Notes: generated by a model from the sequence alone, not told the origin. DNA of 64,000 bases from JAEUJM01 sp044221555 (GCA_044221555.1 JBGAOY010000004.1:310001-374000), one strand, 5' to 3'. Positions 8,085 through 17,051 are shown, numbered from the stretch's first letter. Numbers and translations: made by a program.

Positions 8085-10124
8085 GTGACGCCGGGTCCGG
8101 AGGGTTGGCTGGCTCCGCTGCGCGGCGCCGGTGCCGGGCACGAGCCGGTGGCGGTGCTCGGCACCCTCGCCCGTCACCTGTCGGCCGCGAGCGGCTCGCG
8201 GGCCGTGCAGGAGGCGGTCGACCGCGCCTGGCCGATGGGACCGGACCTGCCCGCGGCGGCCCTGCCCACGCCGGCGGGGGTGGTGCCGGACGCGCTGGGT
8301 TGGGCCTACGAGGCGCTGGCCGATCGCGCTCAGCGCCGGCGAGGCCTCCATTACACGCCTCGGGCAGTGGCCGACCGGCTCGTCGCCGTCGCTCTGGACG
8401 GCGTGGCGGTCGACGATCCGGCGCCCGGCGACCATCGGTCGGTCCCCCCCGCAGCCGTCACGGTGTGCGACCCGGCCTGCGGCGGAGGGGCCTTCCTGCT
8501 CGCGGCGGCCCGGTGGCTGGCCCGCGCCGGAGTGGACCGCCGGGCGATCGTGGATCGGTGTGTCGTCGGCGTGGACGTCGATCCGGTGGCCGTCGCGGTC
8601 GCCAGGACGACGTTGCTGCTCTGGGCCGCCGGTGACCCCGAACCCGATCCGGAGACGTCCGTCGATCCCGACCGTCGACGCGCCGCCGGCCGCGACCCGC
8701 ACCCCGGCCGCGACCCGCACCCCGGCCGCGACCCGCACCCCGGCCGCGACCCGCACCCTGATCGCGACCCGCACCCCGATCGTGCCCGTGAGCCTCACCC
8801 CGGCGTCGCCGTCCCGCTCGTCGCCGAGGCGGACGCGCTGGCCGGCGCCGCCTGGCCGTACCGGCCCGCGGGCGGCTTCGACGTGGTCGTGGGCAACCCG
8901 CCGTTCCAGAGCCAGTTGGGGTCGGCGACGGCGCGGGTGGGGGACGAGGTCGCGCGCCTGCGGGCCACCCTCGGCGAGGGCGCCTCGGGCTACGTCGACA
9001 CCGCAGCCCTGTTCCTTCTGGCGGCGGTGAGCCAGGTGCGCACGGGCGGGCGCATCCTGTTGATCCAGCCGCAGTCGGTGCTGGGGGCACGCGATGCCGC
9101 GCCGCTGCGCCGCCGCCTCGATCGTCTCGCTCCCCTCGAAGGCCTCTGGGTGTGCGACGAGCCGGTGTTCGCGGCCGCGACCCGCGTCTGCGCACCGGTG
9201 CTGCGAGTCGAGGCGGAGCCGGACCGGGCCAACGGGGCGACCGCATCGGGAGCCCCGTCCGGAGCGGTGCCCGAGGCGACGGTTCGACGATGGCGCGGAC
9301 CCGAGGTGGAGGGCGCCGCCCCTGCAGATCGGCCGGTCGCCGGGATGTGGGCCGAGCTGGCCGCCGACCTCCGCGGCATCCCCGCCGTGGCGCTGGGCGG
9401 CGCGACCCTGCCCGACGCAGGACCGGCGACGGCAGGGTTCCGCGACGAGTACTACGGCCTGGTGGCGCACGTGCACGAGGTCACCGGCGCGGCCGACGAG
9501 CGCCCCCTGGTCACCAGCGGCCTGATCGAGCCGGCCGAGTGCGCGTGGGGCCGGCGGGCGGCCCGCTTCGCCAAGGCCCGGTGGCGGGCGCCGGTGGTGA
9601 GCCTGGGCACCCTCGCCGAGGAGAACCCCAGCGTGGCCCGCTGGGTGGCGGAGCGGCTCGTGCCCAAGGTGGTCGTGGCGGCCCAGACGCGGGTGATCGA
9701 GGTGGCCGTCGACGTCGAGGGTCGTTGGGTGCCGTCCACGCCCGTGATCGCGGTGCCGGTCGCCGCCGAGCGGCTGTGGCACGTCGCCGCCGCGCTGAGC
9801 GCGCCACCGGTGACGGCCTGGGCGCTCCGACTCAGCGCGGGGACCGCCTTGTTGCCGGACGCGCTGAAGCTGTCGGCGGCCCAGGTGCGCCTGGTGCCGG
9901 CGCCGGCGGACGGTCGGGCGTGGGACGACGGGGCCGAGCGGATGCAGGCCGCCCACCAGGCCACCGACGCGACCGAGCGCGCCGAGGCGCTGCTGGCCAT
10001 GGGCGAGGCGATGGTGGCGGCCTACGCGGTGGTCGACGGGGAACGGCTACTGGCGTGGTGGGCCGACCGGCTCGGACGTCGCGGTGTCCCGGGCCGATCC
10101 GACATCGGGGAGGTCGGTCGGTAG
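8085..10124 (+). CDS. N6-adenine-type DNA methyltransferase, orphan
   Basis: SAM-dependent methyltransferase of 679 residues. An N-terminal helical region is followed by the HYTPRAVADRL motif, SAM-binding motif I (VCDPACGGGAFLLAAARW), VVGVDVDPVAVAVAR, and the catalytic NPPF motif (in FDVVVGNPPFQSQLG). These mark the N6-adenine class, as in Eco57I- or PglX-like enzymes. Between motifs I and IV there is an RDPHPG repeat insert (see repeat entry). The C-terminal half may be a target-recognition region. No restriction endonuclease or BREX/DISARM gene lies nearby, so it may be a solitary regulator or methylate another substrate. The GTG start is supported by a TACGAT box 7 nt upstream. Confidence 0.8.
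   Translation: MTPGPEGWLAPLRGAGAGHEPVAVLGTLARHLSAASGSRAVQEAVDRAWPMGPDLPAAALPTPAGVVPDALGWAYEALADRAQRRRGLHYTPRAVADRLVAVALDGVAVDDPAPGDHRSVPPAAVTVCDPACGGGAFLLAAARWLARAGVDRRAIVDRCVVGVDVDPVAVAVARTTLLLWAAGDPEPDPETSVDPDRRRAAGRDPHPGRDPHPGRDPHPGRDPHPDRDPHPDRAREPHPGVAVPLVAEADALAGAAWPYRPAGGFDVVVGNPPFQSQLGSATARVGDEVARLRATLGEGASGYVDTAALFLLAAVSQVRTGGRILLIQPQSVLGARDAAPLRRRLDRLAPLEGLWVCDEPVFAAATRVCAPVLRVEAEPDRANGATASGAPSGAVPEATVRRWRGPEVEGAAPADRPVAGMWAELAADLRGIPAVALGGATLPDAGPATAGFRDEYYGLVAHVHEVTGAADERPLVTSGLIEPAECAWGRRAARFAKARWRAPVVSLGTLAEENPSVARWVAERLVPKVVVAAQTRVIEVAVDVEGRWVPSTPVIAVPVAAERLWHVAAALSAPPVTAWALRLSAGTALLPDALKLSAAQVRLVPAPADGRAWDDGAERMQAAHQATDATERAEALLAMGEAMVAAYAVVDGERLLAWWADRLGRRGVPGRSDIGEVGR
8691..8780 (+). 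repeat. 18-bp tandem repeat inside the methyltransferase gene
   Basis: Five tandem copies of an 18-nt unit (CGCGACCCGCACCCCGGC, with the last two copies ending in GAT). They are in frame and encode RDPHP plus G or D. A degenerate sixth unit follows. Because 18 is divisible by 3, copy-number slippage would change loop length without a frameshift. Confidence 0.9.
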
Positions 10125-10127
10125 CCT
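10122..10127 (+). promoter_or_regulatory. -10 box (TAGCCT)
   Basis: TAGCCT overlaps the stop codon of the methyltransferase gene and ends 7 nt before the GTG at 10135. The box-to-start distance is that of a leaderless promoter and supports this start. Confidence 0.45.
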
Positions 10128-10134
10128 CGCAGTC

Positions 10135-10998
10135 GTGAACGGTGACGATCTCCGCGCCCGCCTGGCCACGGGTGAGCCCGTGCTGATGCCGGGCGTGTGG
10201 GACGCGGTGTCCGCCCGACTCAGCGAGCAGGCGGGGTTCGACACCGTGTTCCTGTCCGGGTACTGCGTGTCGGGGACGCTGCTCGGCGTGCCGGACTTCG
10301 GCTACCTCACCCAGGGCGAGATGGCCGAGGTGGCCCGCCGGGTGTGCGCCGCGGTCCCCGACACGATGGTTGTGGTCGACGCCGACACGGGCTACGGCAA
10401 CCCGCTCAACACCATCCGCACCGTCGAGCTCTGGGAGCAGGCCGGCGCCACCGGGATGTTCATCGAGGACCAGGTCTGGCCCAAGAAGTGCGGTCACATG
10501 ACGGGCAAGGCCGTGGTTCCCCGTGACGAGTGGCTGGCCAAGCTGCGCGCCGCGGTCGAGTGCCGCGAGTCGATCTTCGTCACGGCCCGCACCGACGCTC
10601 GGGCTGCGGTGGGCCTCGACGAGGCGTGCGAGCGGGCCCGGCTGGCCGCCGACCTCGGTGTCGATGCCGTGTTCGTCGAGGCGCCGGAGAGCATCGGTGA
10701 GCTCGAGGCCATCGCCGAGGCCCTGCCCGGCTGCATCCGCGTGGCGAACATGATCGAGGCCGGCAAGACACCCTTGCTCACGCCGTCGCAGCTCCACGAC
10801 CTCGGCTTCGACCTCATCGTCTCGCCGCTGACCAGCCTCTTCTCGTTCACCCGGGCGGTGGCCGACACGCTCGCCATCTTGCGCGACGAGGGGTCGTTGC
10901 GGGACCACCTCGACCGGTTGGTCACCTTCGACGAGTTCAACGAACTGGTCGACCTGGACGGCCATTACCGGCGAGAGGCCCGGTTCAACGACACATGA
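10135..10998 (+). CDS. isocitrate lyase/PEP mutase family protein
   Basis: Beta-barrel enzyme of the isocitrate lyase/phosphoenolpyruvate mutase superfamily, 287 residues. Visible signatures are the Mg-binding VVDADTGYGNPLN and the catalytic-loop motif WPKKCGHM, the KKCGH form of lyases, which keeps the acid Cys. Later come TARTDARAAVGLDEA and EAPESIGELEAIA. Relatives include 2-methylisocitrate lyase, carboxyphosphonoenolpyruvate mutase and oxaloacetate hydrolase, and I cannot choose among them. GTG at 10135 is preferred to the in-frame GTG at 10084 because of the TAGCCT box and because the longer form overlaps the preceding gene. Confidence 0.85.
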   Translation: MNGDDLRARLATGEPVLMPGVWDAVSARLSEQAGFDTVFLSGYCVSGTLLGVPDFGYLTQGEMAEVARRVCAAVPDTMVVVDADTGYGNPLNTIRTVELWEQAGATGMFIEDQVWPKKCGHMTGKAVVPRDEWLAKLRAAVECRESIFVTARTDARAAVGLDEACERARLAADLGVDAVFVEAPESIGELEAIAEALPGCIRVANMIEAGKTPLLTPSQLHDLGFDLIVSPLTSLFSFTRAVADTLAILRDEGSLRDHLDRLVTFDEFNELVDLDGHYRREARFNDT

Positions 10999-11041
10999 GC
11001 CGCGCCGTGCGGCGACTCCCGGGCGCGTCCGCCCCCCGCTC

Positions 11042-13627
11042 GTGAGCCAGCAGGGCGGCACGGCACCCCGGGGGTCGACCGCATCCGAGCTGCGGGGTGA
11101 CCTGCTGGTGATCCTCGCCCTCACCGGGCTCGCGGTGGCCCAGCCGCTGCTCGACCTGTTCGGGAAGAACCCCGAGTTCTTCGTGGCCAAGGACGCTTCC
11201 GCGCGCGATGTGGTGATCTTCGGGGTCGCGGTCACCTTCGCCCTTCCTGCCGTGCTCATGGCGATCGAGGCCGTCGCGTTCCTCGCGTCGCGCCGGGTCG
11301 GCCGGGTCGTCCACAGCGCGTTCGTGGGCCTCCTCGGCGCTGCGCTCGGCCTCACGGTGGTGCGTCAGTTCGGCCTCGACGCCACCGTGGTCGTGCTGGG
11401 CCTGGGTGCGGCCGCCGGTGTCGGCGTGGCCGTCGGCGAGCGGCGCTGGCGGGGCCTGCGCATGGCGTTGCACCTGCTCGCCGTCGCACCGCTGCTGTTC
11501 CTCGCCTTCTACCTCCTGTTCTCCTCGTCCTCCCGGCTGATCTGGGAGCCCGAGGCCGAGGTCGCCACCAACGTCGAGGTGGGCCGCGCCGCACCCGTGG
11601 TGGAGATCGTGTTCGACGAGTTCCCGCTGGCGTCGATCCTGTCCGCCGACGGCACGATCAACGCGGCGCGGTACCCGAACTTCGCACGGCTCGCGGCCGA
11701 GTCCAGCTGGTTCCGCAACGCCAGCTCGTACTCGTGGCAGACCGAGCACAGCGTGCCCAGCATCCTCACCGGCGACGAGCCGCGGGCCAACGAGATCGCC
11801 ACGTCGATCGACCACCCCCGCAACCTGTTCACCCTGCTCGGCGGCAGCTACGAGATGAACGTGCACGAGCAGATCACCAGCCTGTGCCCGTCGAGCGTGT
11901 GCCACTCGGCGGCGTCGGCGCGTGCCACGCCCTCACCGAGCCTGCGCCGGTCGCTGCTCGACGCCGCCGTTGTCTTCGGCCACGCCACGCTGCCGTCCAC
12001 GTTGCGGAGCCACCTGCCCTCCATCGCCCACTCGTGGGGCGACTTCGTCGAGCCGGCGGACGGGGCCGAGCCGACCGCGCGGGTCGACTCGGCGGCCGCA
12101 CCGCGGGCGGGCGGGGGCGGGGGCCGCGCCGCCGACGAGTTCGCCAACTTCGCCCGGTGGGCCGAGCTCGGCGTGGCGGGCCAGTCGCCGCCGGCGCAGG
12201 GCGCGATCATCGAGGACCTCATCGACAGCGCCGCTCGGCCCGGGGACGGCCGGCTGTCGTTCGCCCACGTCGTCCTGCCGCACTACCCGTGGCAGATGAC
12301 GCCGAGCGGGCACCGCTACACCTCGCGGTCCGACCTGGCCAGCTACACCGAGCGGGGCACCTGGACCACCGACGAGTGGGCCGTGCGCCAGGCCCAGCAG
12401 CAGCACCTTTTGCAGGTGGGCTACGCCGACTCGCTCGTGGGTGAGTTGATCGACCGGATGAAGGCGGCGGGCACCTGGCAGGACGCCCTGGTGGTGGTGG
12501 TCGCCGACCACGGGGTGAGCTTCCGGCCCGGTGGCCCGCAACGTCAACCCACCGACGAGAACATCGACGAGATCTACCGGGTGCCGTTGTTCGTGAAGGC
12601 ACCCGGGCGCCACGAGGGCGAGATCAACGATGACAACGCCCGGCTGATCGACGTCCTGCCCACGATGGTCGACGCCCTCGACCTGCAGACCGACTGGCGC
12701 TTCGACGGCCGCTCCCTGTTCGACGACCGCCCCGCGCCCGACGACAAGGAGGTGTTCGGCGACGACGACCGTACGACGATCCCGGTCGGCCAGCGTGGCC
12801 TGCGGGCGGTGGTGGCCCGCAACGACCGGCGCTTCGGCCGTGACGCGGGGTGGCGCGGGGTGTTCGCGGTCGGGCCGCACGGCGCCGCAGTCGGCGCCGC
12901 GGTGGACGACCTGCCGACGGGCGCCTCGACGGGGCTTCGGTGGTCGATCGACCAGGAGGACGCGTTGGCGGCGGTCGACCCGGCGACCGGCTTCGTGCCC
13001 CTCCTCGTGTCGGGCCGGCTCGAGGTGCCCGAGGGCGCGAACGTGCCCGGCACGGTGCTGATCGCGGTCAACGGCACGGTGGCCGGGGTGGGTGGGGGCT
13101 TCGGCGGCTCGGGAGGCGATCGGACGTTCTCGGCGCTGCTGGCCGAGTCGGCCATCCGGCCGGGGGAGAACACCCTGCAGGTGCTCGTCCCCGCCGACGA
13201 TCACGGTGACACCACCTACGCCGTGGCCGAGCACATCGACCAGCCCACGTACACCCTGCGGCACGGCCGGCTGGTGTCCGACGGCGACCGGCCCGCCATC
13301 CCCGTCGGCGATCCGTCCGACGAGTTGCGCCTCGAGGTCGAGTCGGCGTTCGAGGACGATCAGACGCTGGCCTTGAAGGGTTGGTCGGCCGACGTGGCCG
13401 ACGACCGGTTGCCCGACGCCGTCCTGGTGTTCGTCGACGGGGCCCAGGTGGGCGTGGCCAGCCCCCGTGAGCGGCCGGACCTGGTGCCGATGCTCGGCGA
13501 CTCCCTGTCGGGAGCGGGGTTCGAGAAGGTCGTCGGCGCCGACGAGGCACCCCGCCACGCCGACGTGGAGGTGGTGGCCGTGTTCGGCGACGAGGCGGTG
13601 CGGGCCAGGGTGCGGCCCGACCGCTGA
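11042..13627 (+). CDS. membrane-anchored sulfatase/phosphodiesterase-fold protein
   Basis: An 861-residue protein with five N-terminal transmembrane segments (about residues 15-165) followed by an extracytoplasmic alkaline-phosphatase-superfamily domain. That domain starts at VVEIVFDEFPLASIL, where the Asp would be a metal ligand. The nucleophile region is WQTEHSVPSILTG, lacking the Cys-x-Pro-x-Arg of true formylglycine sulfatases. The late metal site is VVADHGVSF. This architecture resembles LTA-synthase-like and cell-envelope phosphotransferases. The last 250 residues appear to hold two beta-rich repeats (RLEVPEGANVPGTV and RLEVESAFEDDQT regions). A role in modifying envelope polymers is likely; the substrate is unknown. 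Confidence 0.75.
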   Translation: MSQQGGTAPRGSTASELRGDLLVILALTGLAVAQPLLDLFGKNPEFFVAKDASARDVVIFGVAVTFALPAVLMAIEAVAFLASRRVGRVVHSAFVGLLGAALGLTVVRQFGLDATVVVLGLGAAAGVGVAVGERRWRGLRMALHLLAVAPLLFLAFYLLFSSSSRLIWEPEAEVATNVEVGRAAPVVEIVFDEFPLASILSADGTINAARYPNFARLAAESSWFRNASSYSWQTEHSVPSILTGDEPRANEIATSIDHPRNLFTLLGGSYEMNVHEQITSLCPSSVCHSAASARATPSPSLRRSLLDAAVVFGHATLPSTLRSHLPSIAHSWGDFVEPADGAEPTARVDSAAAPRAGGGGGRAADEFANFARWAELGVAGQSPPAQGAIIEDLIDSAARPGDGRLSFAHVVLPHYPWQMTPSGHRYTSRSDLASYTERGTWTTDEWAVRQAQQQHLLQVGYADSLVGELIDRMKAAGTWQDALVVVVADHGVSFRPGGPQRQPTDENIDEIYRVPLFVKAPGRHEGEINDDNARLIDVLPTMVDALDLQTDWRFDGRSLFDDRPAPDDKEVFGDDDRTTIPVGQRGLRAVVARNDRRFGRDAGWRGVFAVGPHGAAVGAAVDDLPTGASTGLRWSIDQEDALAAVDPATGFVPLLVSGRLEVPEGANVPGTVLIAVNGTVAGVGGGFGGSGGDRTFSALLAESAIRPGENTLQVLVPADDHGDTTYAVAEHIDQPTYTLRHGRLVSDGDRPAIPVGDPSDELRLEVESAFEDDQTLALKGWSADVADDRLPDAVLVFVDGAQVGVASPRERPDLVPMLGDSLSGAGFEKVVGADEAPRHADVEVVAVFGDEAVRARVRPDR

Positions 13628-13684
13628 GGTCGGCGTCGCGGGGCGGCGTTTCGCGGTTGACGTCACGGGAGGTCGCGTGCTTCG

Positions 13685-13780
13685 CTCGTGGGTGCATCAG
13701 GAGTGGCCCGACACGTCGGGTCCGGCAACCTGGGGGGACACCCAAGGTGCCAGCCCGCCGCCCGGCGGGGGATGTGGCCT
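13685..13780 (+). promoter_or_regulatory. SAM riboswitch (S-box clan, SAM-I/IV type)
   Basis: Just upstream of metX lies a strong match to the S-box core. GGAGTGGCCCGA is followed by a 5-bp hairpin (13707-13711 with 13716-13720) and CCGGCAACC at 13722-13730. A short stem TGGG/CCCA and AGGTGCC at 13745-13751 complete the ligand core. A GC hairpin (CCCGCC/GGCGGG, 13754-13769) follows and could be part of the expression platform near the ribosome-binding region of metX at 13796. SAM would be expected to switch off methionine synthesis. The class within the SAM-I/IV clan is not decided here. Confidence 0.82.
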
Positions 13781-13795
13781 CGTGGGGGCAACCAA

Positions 13796-15019
13796 ATGTC
13801 CAATCCTTCGAACAACCAGACTCCGACCGCCGGCCGACGCTTGAGCGTGCCTGCGGGCCCGTTGCCGGTGACCGGCGCGTGGCAACTCGGCGACCCGCCG
13901 GGCAACCGCCAGTTCCTGGTCGAGGCGGCCGACCATCCCTTCGCCCTCGAGGGCGGGGGCGCGCTCAGCCACTTCACCGTCGCCTACGAGACGTGGGGCC
14001 AGCTGGATGCCGCCGGGGCGAACGCGGTGCTGGTCTGCCACGCACTCACCGGCGACTCGCACGCCGCCGGTCCGTCCGGGCCCGGCCATCCCACCGACGG
14101 CTGGTGGGACCCGCTGATCGGCCCCGGGCGGCCCCTCGACACCGATCGGCTCTTCGTGGTCTGTGCCAACGTGCTGGGCGGCTGCCAGGGCACGACCGGT
14201 CCCGCCTCACCCGACCCCGCGACCGGCCGCCCGTACGGGTCGACCTTCCCGGTGATCACCATCCGCGACATCGTTCGATCGCAGGCCCGGTTGGCCGATC
14301 ACCTCGGGGTCGACCGATGGCTCGCCGTGGTCGGAGGCTCCATGGGTGGCATGCAGGTGCTGGAGTGGGGCGTCATGTTCCCGACCCGGGTCCGCTCGCT
14401 GGTGCCGTTGGCGACCACTGCCGCGGCGGGCGCCTGGCAGATCGCGTTCAGTGCCGCCGGTCGGCGGGCGGTGGCCCTCGATCCTCGCTGGCGGGGTGGC
14501 GACTACTACGACGCGGTGCCGGGCGACGGTCCCCACGAGGGCCTCTGCGTGGCGCGGGCCCTCGCCCAGACCACCTACCGCAGCGACGAGGTGTTCCAGC
14601 GGCGCTTCGGGCGCGAGCTCTCGCAGCCCCTCGGCAGCTTCGCCCTGTGGGAGGACTTCGAGGTCGAGCGCTACCTGCGCTACCACGGCGAGAAGCTGGC
14701 CCGGCGCTTCGACGCCAACAGCTACCTGGTGCTCAACAAGGCGATGGACCTGCACGACCTGGGTCGCGGGCGGGGCGGCATCCCGTCGGCGCTGGCCCGC
14801 ATCGACGTGCCGGTGCTGACGATGAGCATCAGCTCCGACACGCTGTACCCCCCGCACCAGCAGGTCGAGCTGCGCGACGGCCTGCGGGCGGCGGGTCGCG
14901 AGTGCGAGCATGTGACGGTCGACAGCCCGCAGGGCCATGACGGCTTCCTGCTCGAGACCGACGAGATCGGCGCCGCGCTCGCCGAGTTCCTCACCGCCGT
15001 GGAGAAGCGAGATGCCTGA
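13796..15019 (+). CDS. metX: homoserine O-acetyltransferase
   Basis: Alpha/beta-hydrolase-fold acyltransferase of 407 residues that activates homoserine with acetyl-CoA (or succinyl-CoA in some MetX). The nucleophile elbow is GGSMGGMQVLEWG; the catalytic Asp and His regions are ISSDTLYPPHQQVEL and SPQGHDGFLLETDE. CHALTGDSHA near the N-terminus is typical of MetX. ATG at 13796 is chosen because longer in-frame forms run through the riboswitch; a G-rich stretch (GTGGGGGCAACC) precedes it. The 3' end overlaps the next gene by 8 nt, giving translational coupling in a methionine operon. Confidence 0.95.
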   Translation: MSNPSNNQTPTAGRRLSVPAGPLPVTGAWQLGDPPGNRQFLVEAADHPFALEGGGALSHFTVAYETWGQLDAAGANAVLVCHALTGDSHAAGPSGPGHPTDGWWDPLIGPGRPLDTDRLFVVCANVLGGCQGTTGPASPDPATGRPYGSTFPVITIRDIVRSQARLADHLGVDRWLAVVGGSMGGMQVLEWGVMFPTRVRSLVPLATTAAAGAWQIAFSAAGRRAVALDPRWRGGDYYDAVPGDGPHEGLCVARALAQTTYRSDEVFQRRFGRELSQPLGSFALWEDFEVERYLRYHGEKLARRFDANSYLVLNKAMDLHDLGRGRGGIPSALARIDVPVLTMSISSDTLYPPHQQVELRDGLRAAGRECEHVTVDSPQGHDGFLLETDEIGAALAEFLTAVEKRDA

Positions 15020-16202
15020 CGAACCCCGAGCCGCCGGTGGCTGGCTGCCCCAGACGCGGGCGATCCGCGCCGGCCGACGAGACGACGACACCGCGCTGGC
15101 GCCCACGCTCTGGCCGACCACCACCTTCGTCACGCCCACCGTCGACGAGGGCCGCCAGATGGCCACCATGGTGGGCGCGGAGCGGTTCTACAGCCGCTAC
15201 GGGAACCCGACCGTCCGGGCCTTCGAGGAGGCGATCGCCGAGCTCGAGGGCGCCGAGACGGCTCGCGCCTTCGCCAGCGGGATGGGCGCGGTCACCGCGG
15301 TGGTCCTCGGGCTCTGTTCGGCCGGCGACCACATCGTCGCCCAACGCCAGCTCTACGCGGGCACGCAGCTGCTCCTGCAGATGGCGTGCCCGCGCTTCGG
15401 CATCGACGTCACCTTCGTCGACGGCACCGAGCCCGGCGCCTTCGCCGCCGCGGTCGTGCCGGGCAAGACGGTCCTCGTGCTGGCCGAGACGCCGGCCAAC
15501 CCCAAGCTCGACCTGGTCGACCTGGCCGAGGTCGGCGCCATCCGGGGCCCGATGACCGTCGTCGATTCCACGTTCGCCACGCCGTTGGGCCAACGCCCGC
15601 TCGACCACGGCGTCGATCTGGTGCTGCACTCGGCCACGAAGGCCATCGCCGGCCACAACGACGCCAGCCTCGGGGTGGTGGCCGGCTCGGAGGAGCTGCT
15701 CGCCTGGATCTGGGGGTTCGCGGTGCTGCAGGGCGCCAACGCCTCCCCGTTCGACGCGATGAACGGCCTCCGGGGGTTGCGCACCCTGCCCTTGCGCCTG
15801 CGGCAGCAGAGCGAGACCGCGCAGCGCCTCGCCGAGGTGCTCGAGCGCCACCCTGCGGTGGGTCTCGTGCGGTACCCGGGGCTGGAGTCGCACCCCCAGC
15901 ACGACCTGGCCAAGCGCCAGATGGACGCGTACGGGGGCCTGGTGGCCTTCGACCTCACCGGCGGTCTGGACGCCGGCCGCGCCTTCGTCGAGTCGGTGCG
16001 GTTGTGCCAGTTGGCGACCTCGCTCGGCGGGCCGGAGACCCTCGTCACCCACCCGGCGTCGACCACCCATGTGAACCTGACGCCGGAGGAGCGAGCCGCG
16101 TCGGGCATCGAGCTGGGCTCGATACGCGTCTCGTGCGGCCTCGAGCACCCTGACGACGTGATCGCCGACGTGCTGGCCGCGCTCTCCCACAGCGAGGACT
16201 GA
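15012..16202 (+). CDS. Cys/Met-metabolism PLP enzyme (O-acylhomoserine sulfhydrylase or cystathionine gamma-synthase)
   Basis: PLP-dependent gamma-family enzyme of 396 residues. The PLP Lys lies in LHSATKAIAGHNDASLG, the substrate phosphate/carboxylate region in FYSRYGNPTVRAFEEA, and the cofactor-ring Asp in TVVDSTFATPLGQRPL. ATSLGGPETLVTHPAST near the end is the family C-terminal signature. It overlaps metX, so it probably uses O-acetylhomoserine with sulfide (direct sulfhydrylation) or with cysteine (transsulfuration). Sequence alone does not separate MetY, MetZ and MetB. It shares the SAM-responsive promoter region with metX. Confidence 0.9.
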   Translation: MPDEPRAAGGWLPQTRAIRAGRRDDDTALAPTLWPTTTFVTPTVDEGRQMATMVGAERFYSRYGNPTVRAFEEAIAELEGAETARAFASGMGAVTAVVLGLCSAGDHIVAQRQLYAGTQLLLQMACPRFGIDVTFVDGTEPGAFAAAVVPGKTVLVLAETPANPKLDLVDLAEVGAIRGPMTVVDSTFATPLGQRPLDHGVDLVLHSATKAIAGHNDASLGVVAGSEELLAWIWGFAVLQGANASPFDAMNGLRGLRTLPLRLRQQSETAQRLAEVLERHPAVGLVRYPGLESHPQHDLAKRQMDAYGGLVAFDLTGGLDAGRAFVESVRLCQLATSLGGPETLVTHPASTTHVNLTPEERAASGIELGSIRVSCGLEHPDDVIADVLAALSHSED

Positions 16203-16212
16203 TCGCGCCGCC

Positions 16213-16998
16213 GTGCCCGAGATGCTCGAGGCCGAGATGTACCGGCAGACCGCGCTGCGGGCGCTCGACCGCGAGATCGTCGGGGTGCACGCACCCGACG
16301 CCTGGTACCTCAAGCGGGGCCTGACCGCGCCGGTGGTGGTGGCGGCGCTCACCGGTCGCCGTCTCGTCGGCGCCCGCCGGATCGGCAAGGAGGTGCTGCT
16401 CGACACAAGCGACGAGGGCCCCGTGCTCGGCCTGCACTTCGGCATGTCCGGCAGGTTGCTGGTCGACGGCCACGCGGCCATCGACAAGCTCGAGTACGTC
16501 TCCGGCAACGAGCGCCCGGCATGGGACCGGTTCGGGCTGCGATTCGCCGACGGCGGCGACCTGGTGATGCGCGACGCCCGTCGCCTCGGCGCGGTGGAGC
16601 TGGATCCCGACGAGGGGCGATGGGGTGTCGATGCCGGCTCGGTGCGCCCGGCGCAGCTACGGGACGTGCTCGCGGGCAGCGCCGCCCCGTTGAAGGCACG
16701 GCTCATGGACCAGTCGCGCCTCGCGGGCATCGGCAACCTGCTCGTCGACGAGACGTTGTGGCGGGCCGGACTCGACCCCGCCCGGGAGGCCGGGTCGCTC
16801 GATGCCGCCGAGTTGCGGCGCCTGCACCGGCACCTGCGGTCGACGCTCGACGAGCTGATGGCCCGAGGGGGCTCGCACACCGGCGACCTGCACCACGCTC
16901 GCGAGCGGGGCTCGGTCTGCCCACGGGACGGGGCGCCGCTGCTGCGGCGCACGGTCGGTGGTCGCACCACCTATTCCTGCCCGCAGCACCAGCGGTGA
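16213..16998 (+). CDS. Fpg/Nei-family DNA glycosylase
   Basis: Base-excision-repair glycosylase/AP lyase of 261 residues. The N-terminal Pro-Glu catalytic pair is intact (VPEMLEAEMYRQT after the GTG start). The DNA-void-filling and Lys region is VLGLHFGMSGRLL, and the helix-two-turn-helix reads LMDQSRLAGIGNLLVDETLW. The C-terminal zinc finger is unusual: the ligand pattern is C-x2-D ... C-x2-H (CPRD, CPQH) instead of four Cys. Metal binding may therefore be altered or absent. It follows the PLP enzyme by 10 nt. Lesion preference (8-oxoG or oxidised pyrimidine) is unknown. Confidence 0.85.
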   Translation: MPEMLEAEMYRQTALRALDREIVGVHAPDAWYLKRGLTAPVVVAALTGRRLVGARRIGKEVLLDTSDEGPVLGLHFGMSGRLLVDGHAAIDKLEYVSGNERPAWDRFGLRFADGGDLVMRDARRLGAVELDPDEGRWGVDAGSVRPAQLRDVLAGSAAPLKARLMDQSRLAGIGNLLVDETLWRAGLDPAREAGSLDAAELRRLHRHLRSTLDELMARGGSHTGDLHHARERGSVCPRDGAPLLRRTVGGRTTYSCPQHQR

Positions 16999-17020
16999 CG
17001 ACGAGTCGCCCCGGGGGCGC

Positions 17021-17051
17021 TTGGAGACCATGGGGGAACACCCGGTACGAT
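17021..17051 (+). promoter_or_regulatory. possible sigma-70-like promoter
   Basis: TTGGAG (17021-17026) and TACGAT (17046-17051) are separated by 19 nt in the 110-nt gap before the 17109 gene. The spacing is slightly long and the -35 is imperfect. A short CG-rich hairpin (CGCCCC/GGGGCG, 17007-17019) just upstream might end transcription from the glycosylase gene. Confidence 0.3.

Noticed and set aside
8691..8780. CRISPR array.
   Set aside because: The repeats are head-to-tail without spacers, in frame inside a gene, and no cas genes are near.
13688..13795. Longer N-terminus for MetX starting at 13688.
   Set aside because: These codons lie in the SAM riboswitch core and encode residues unlike MetX; homology begins only after the ATG at 13796.
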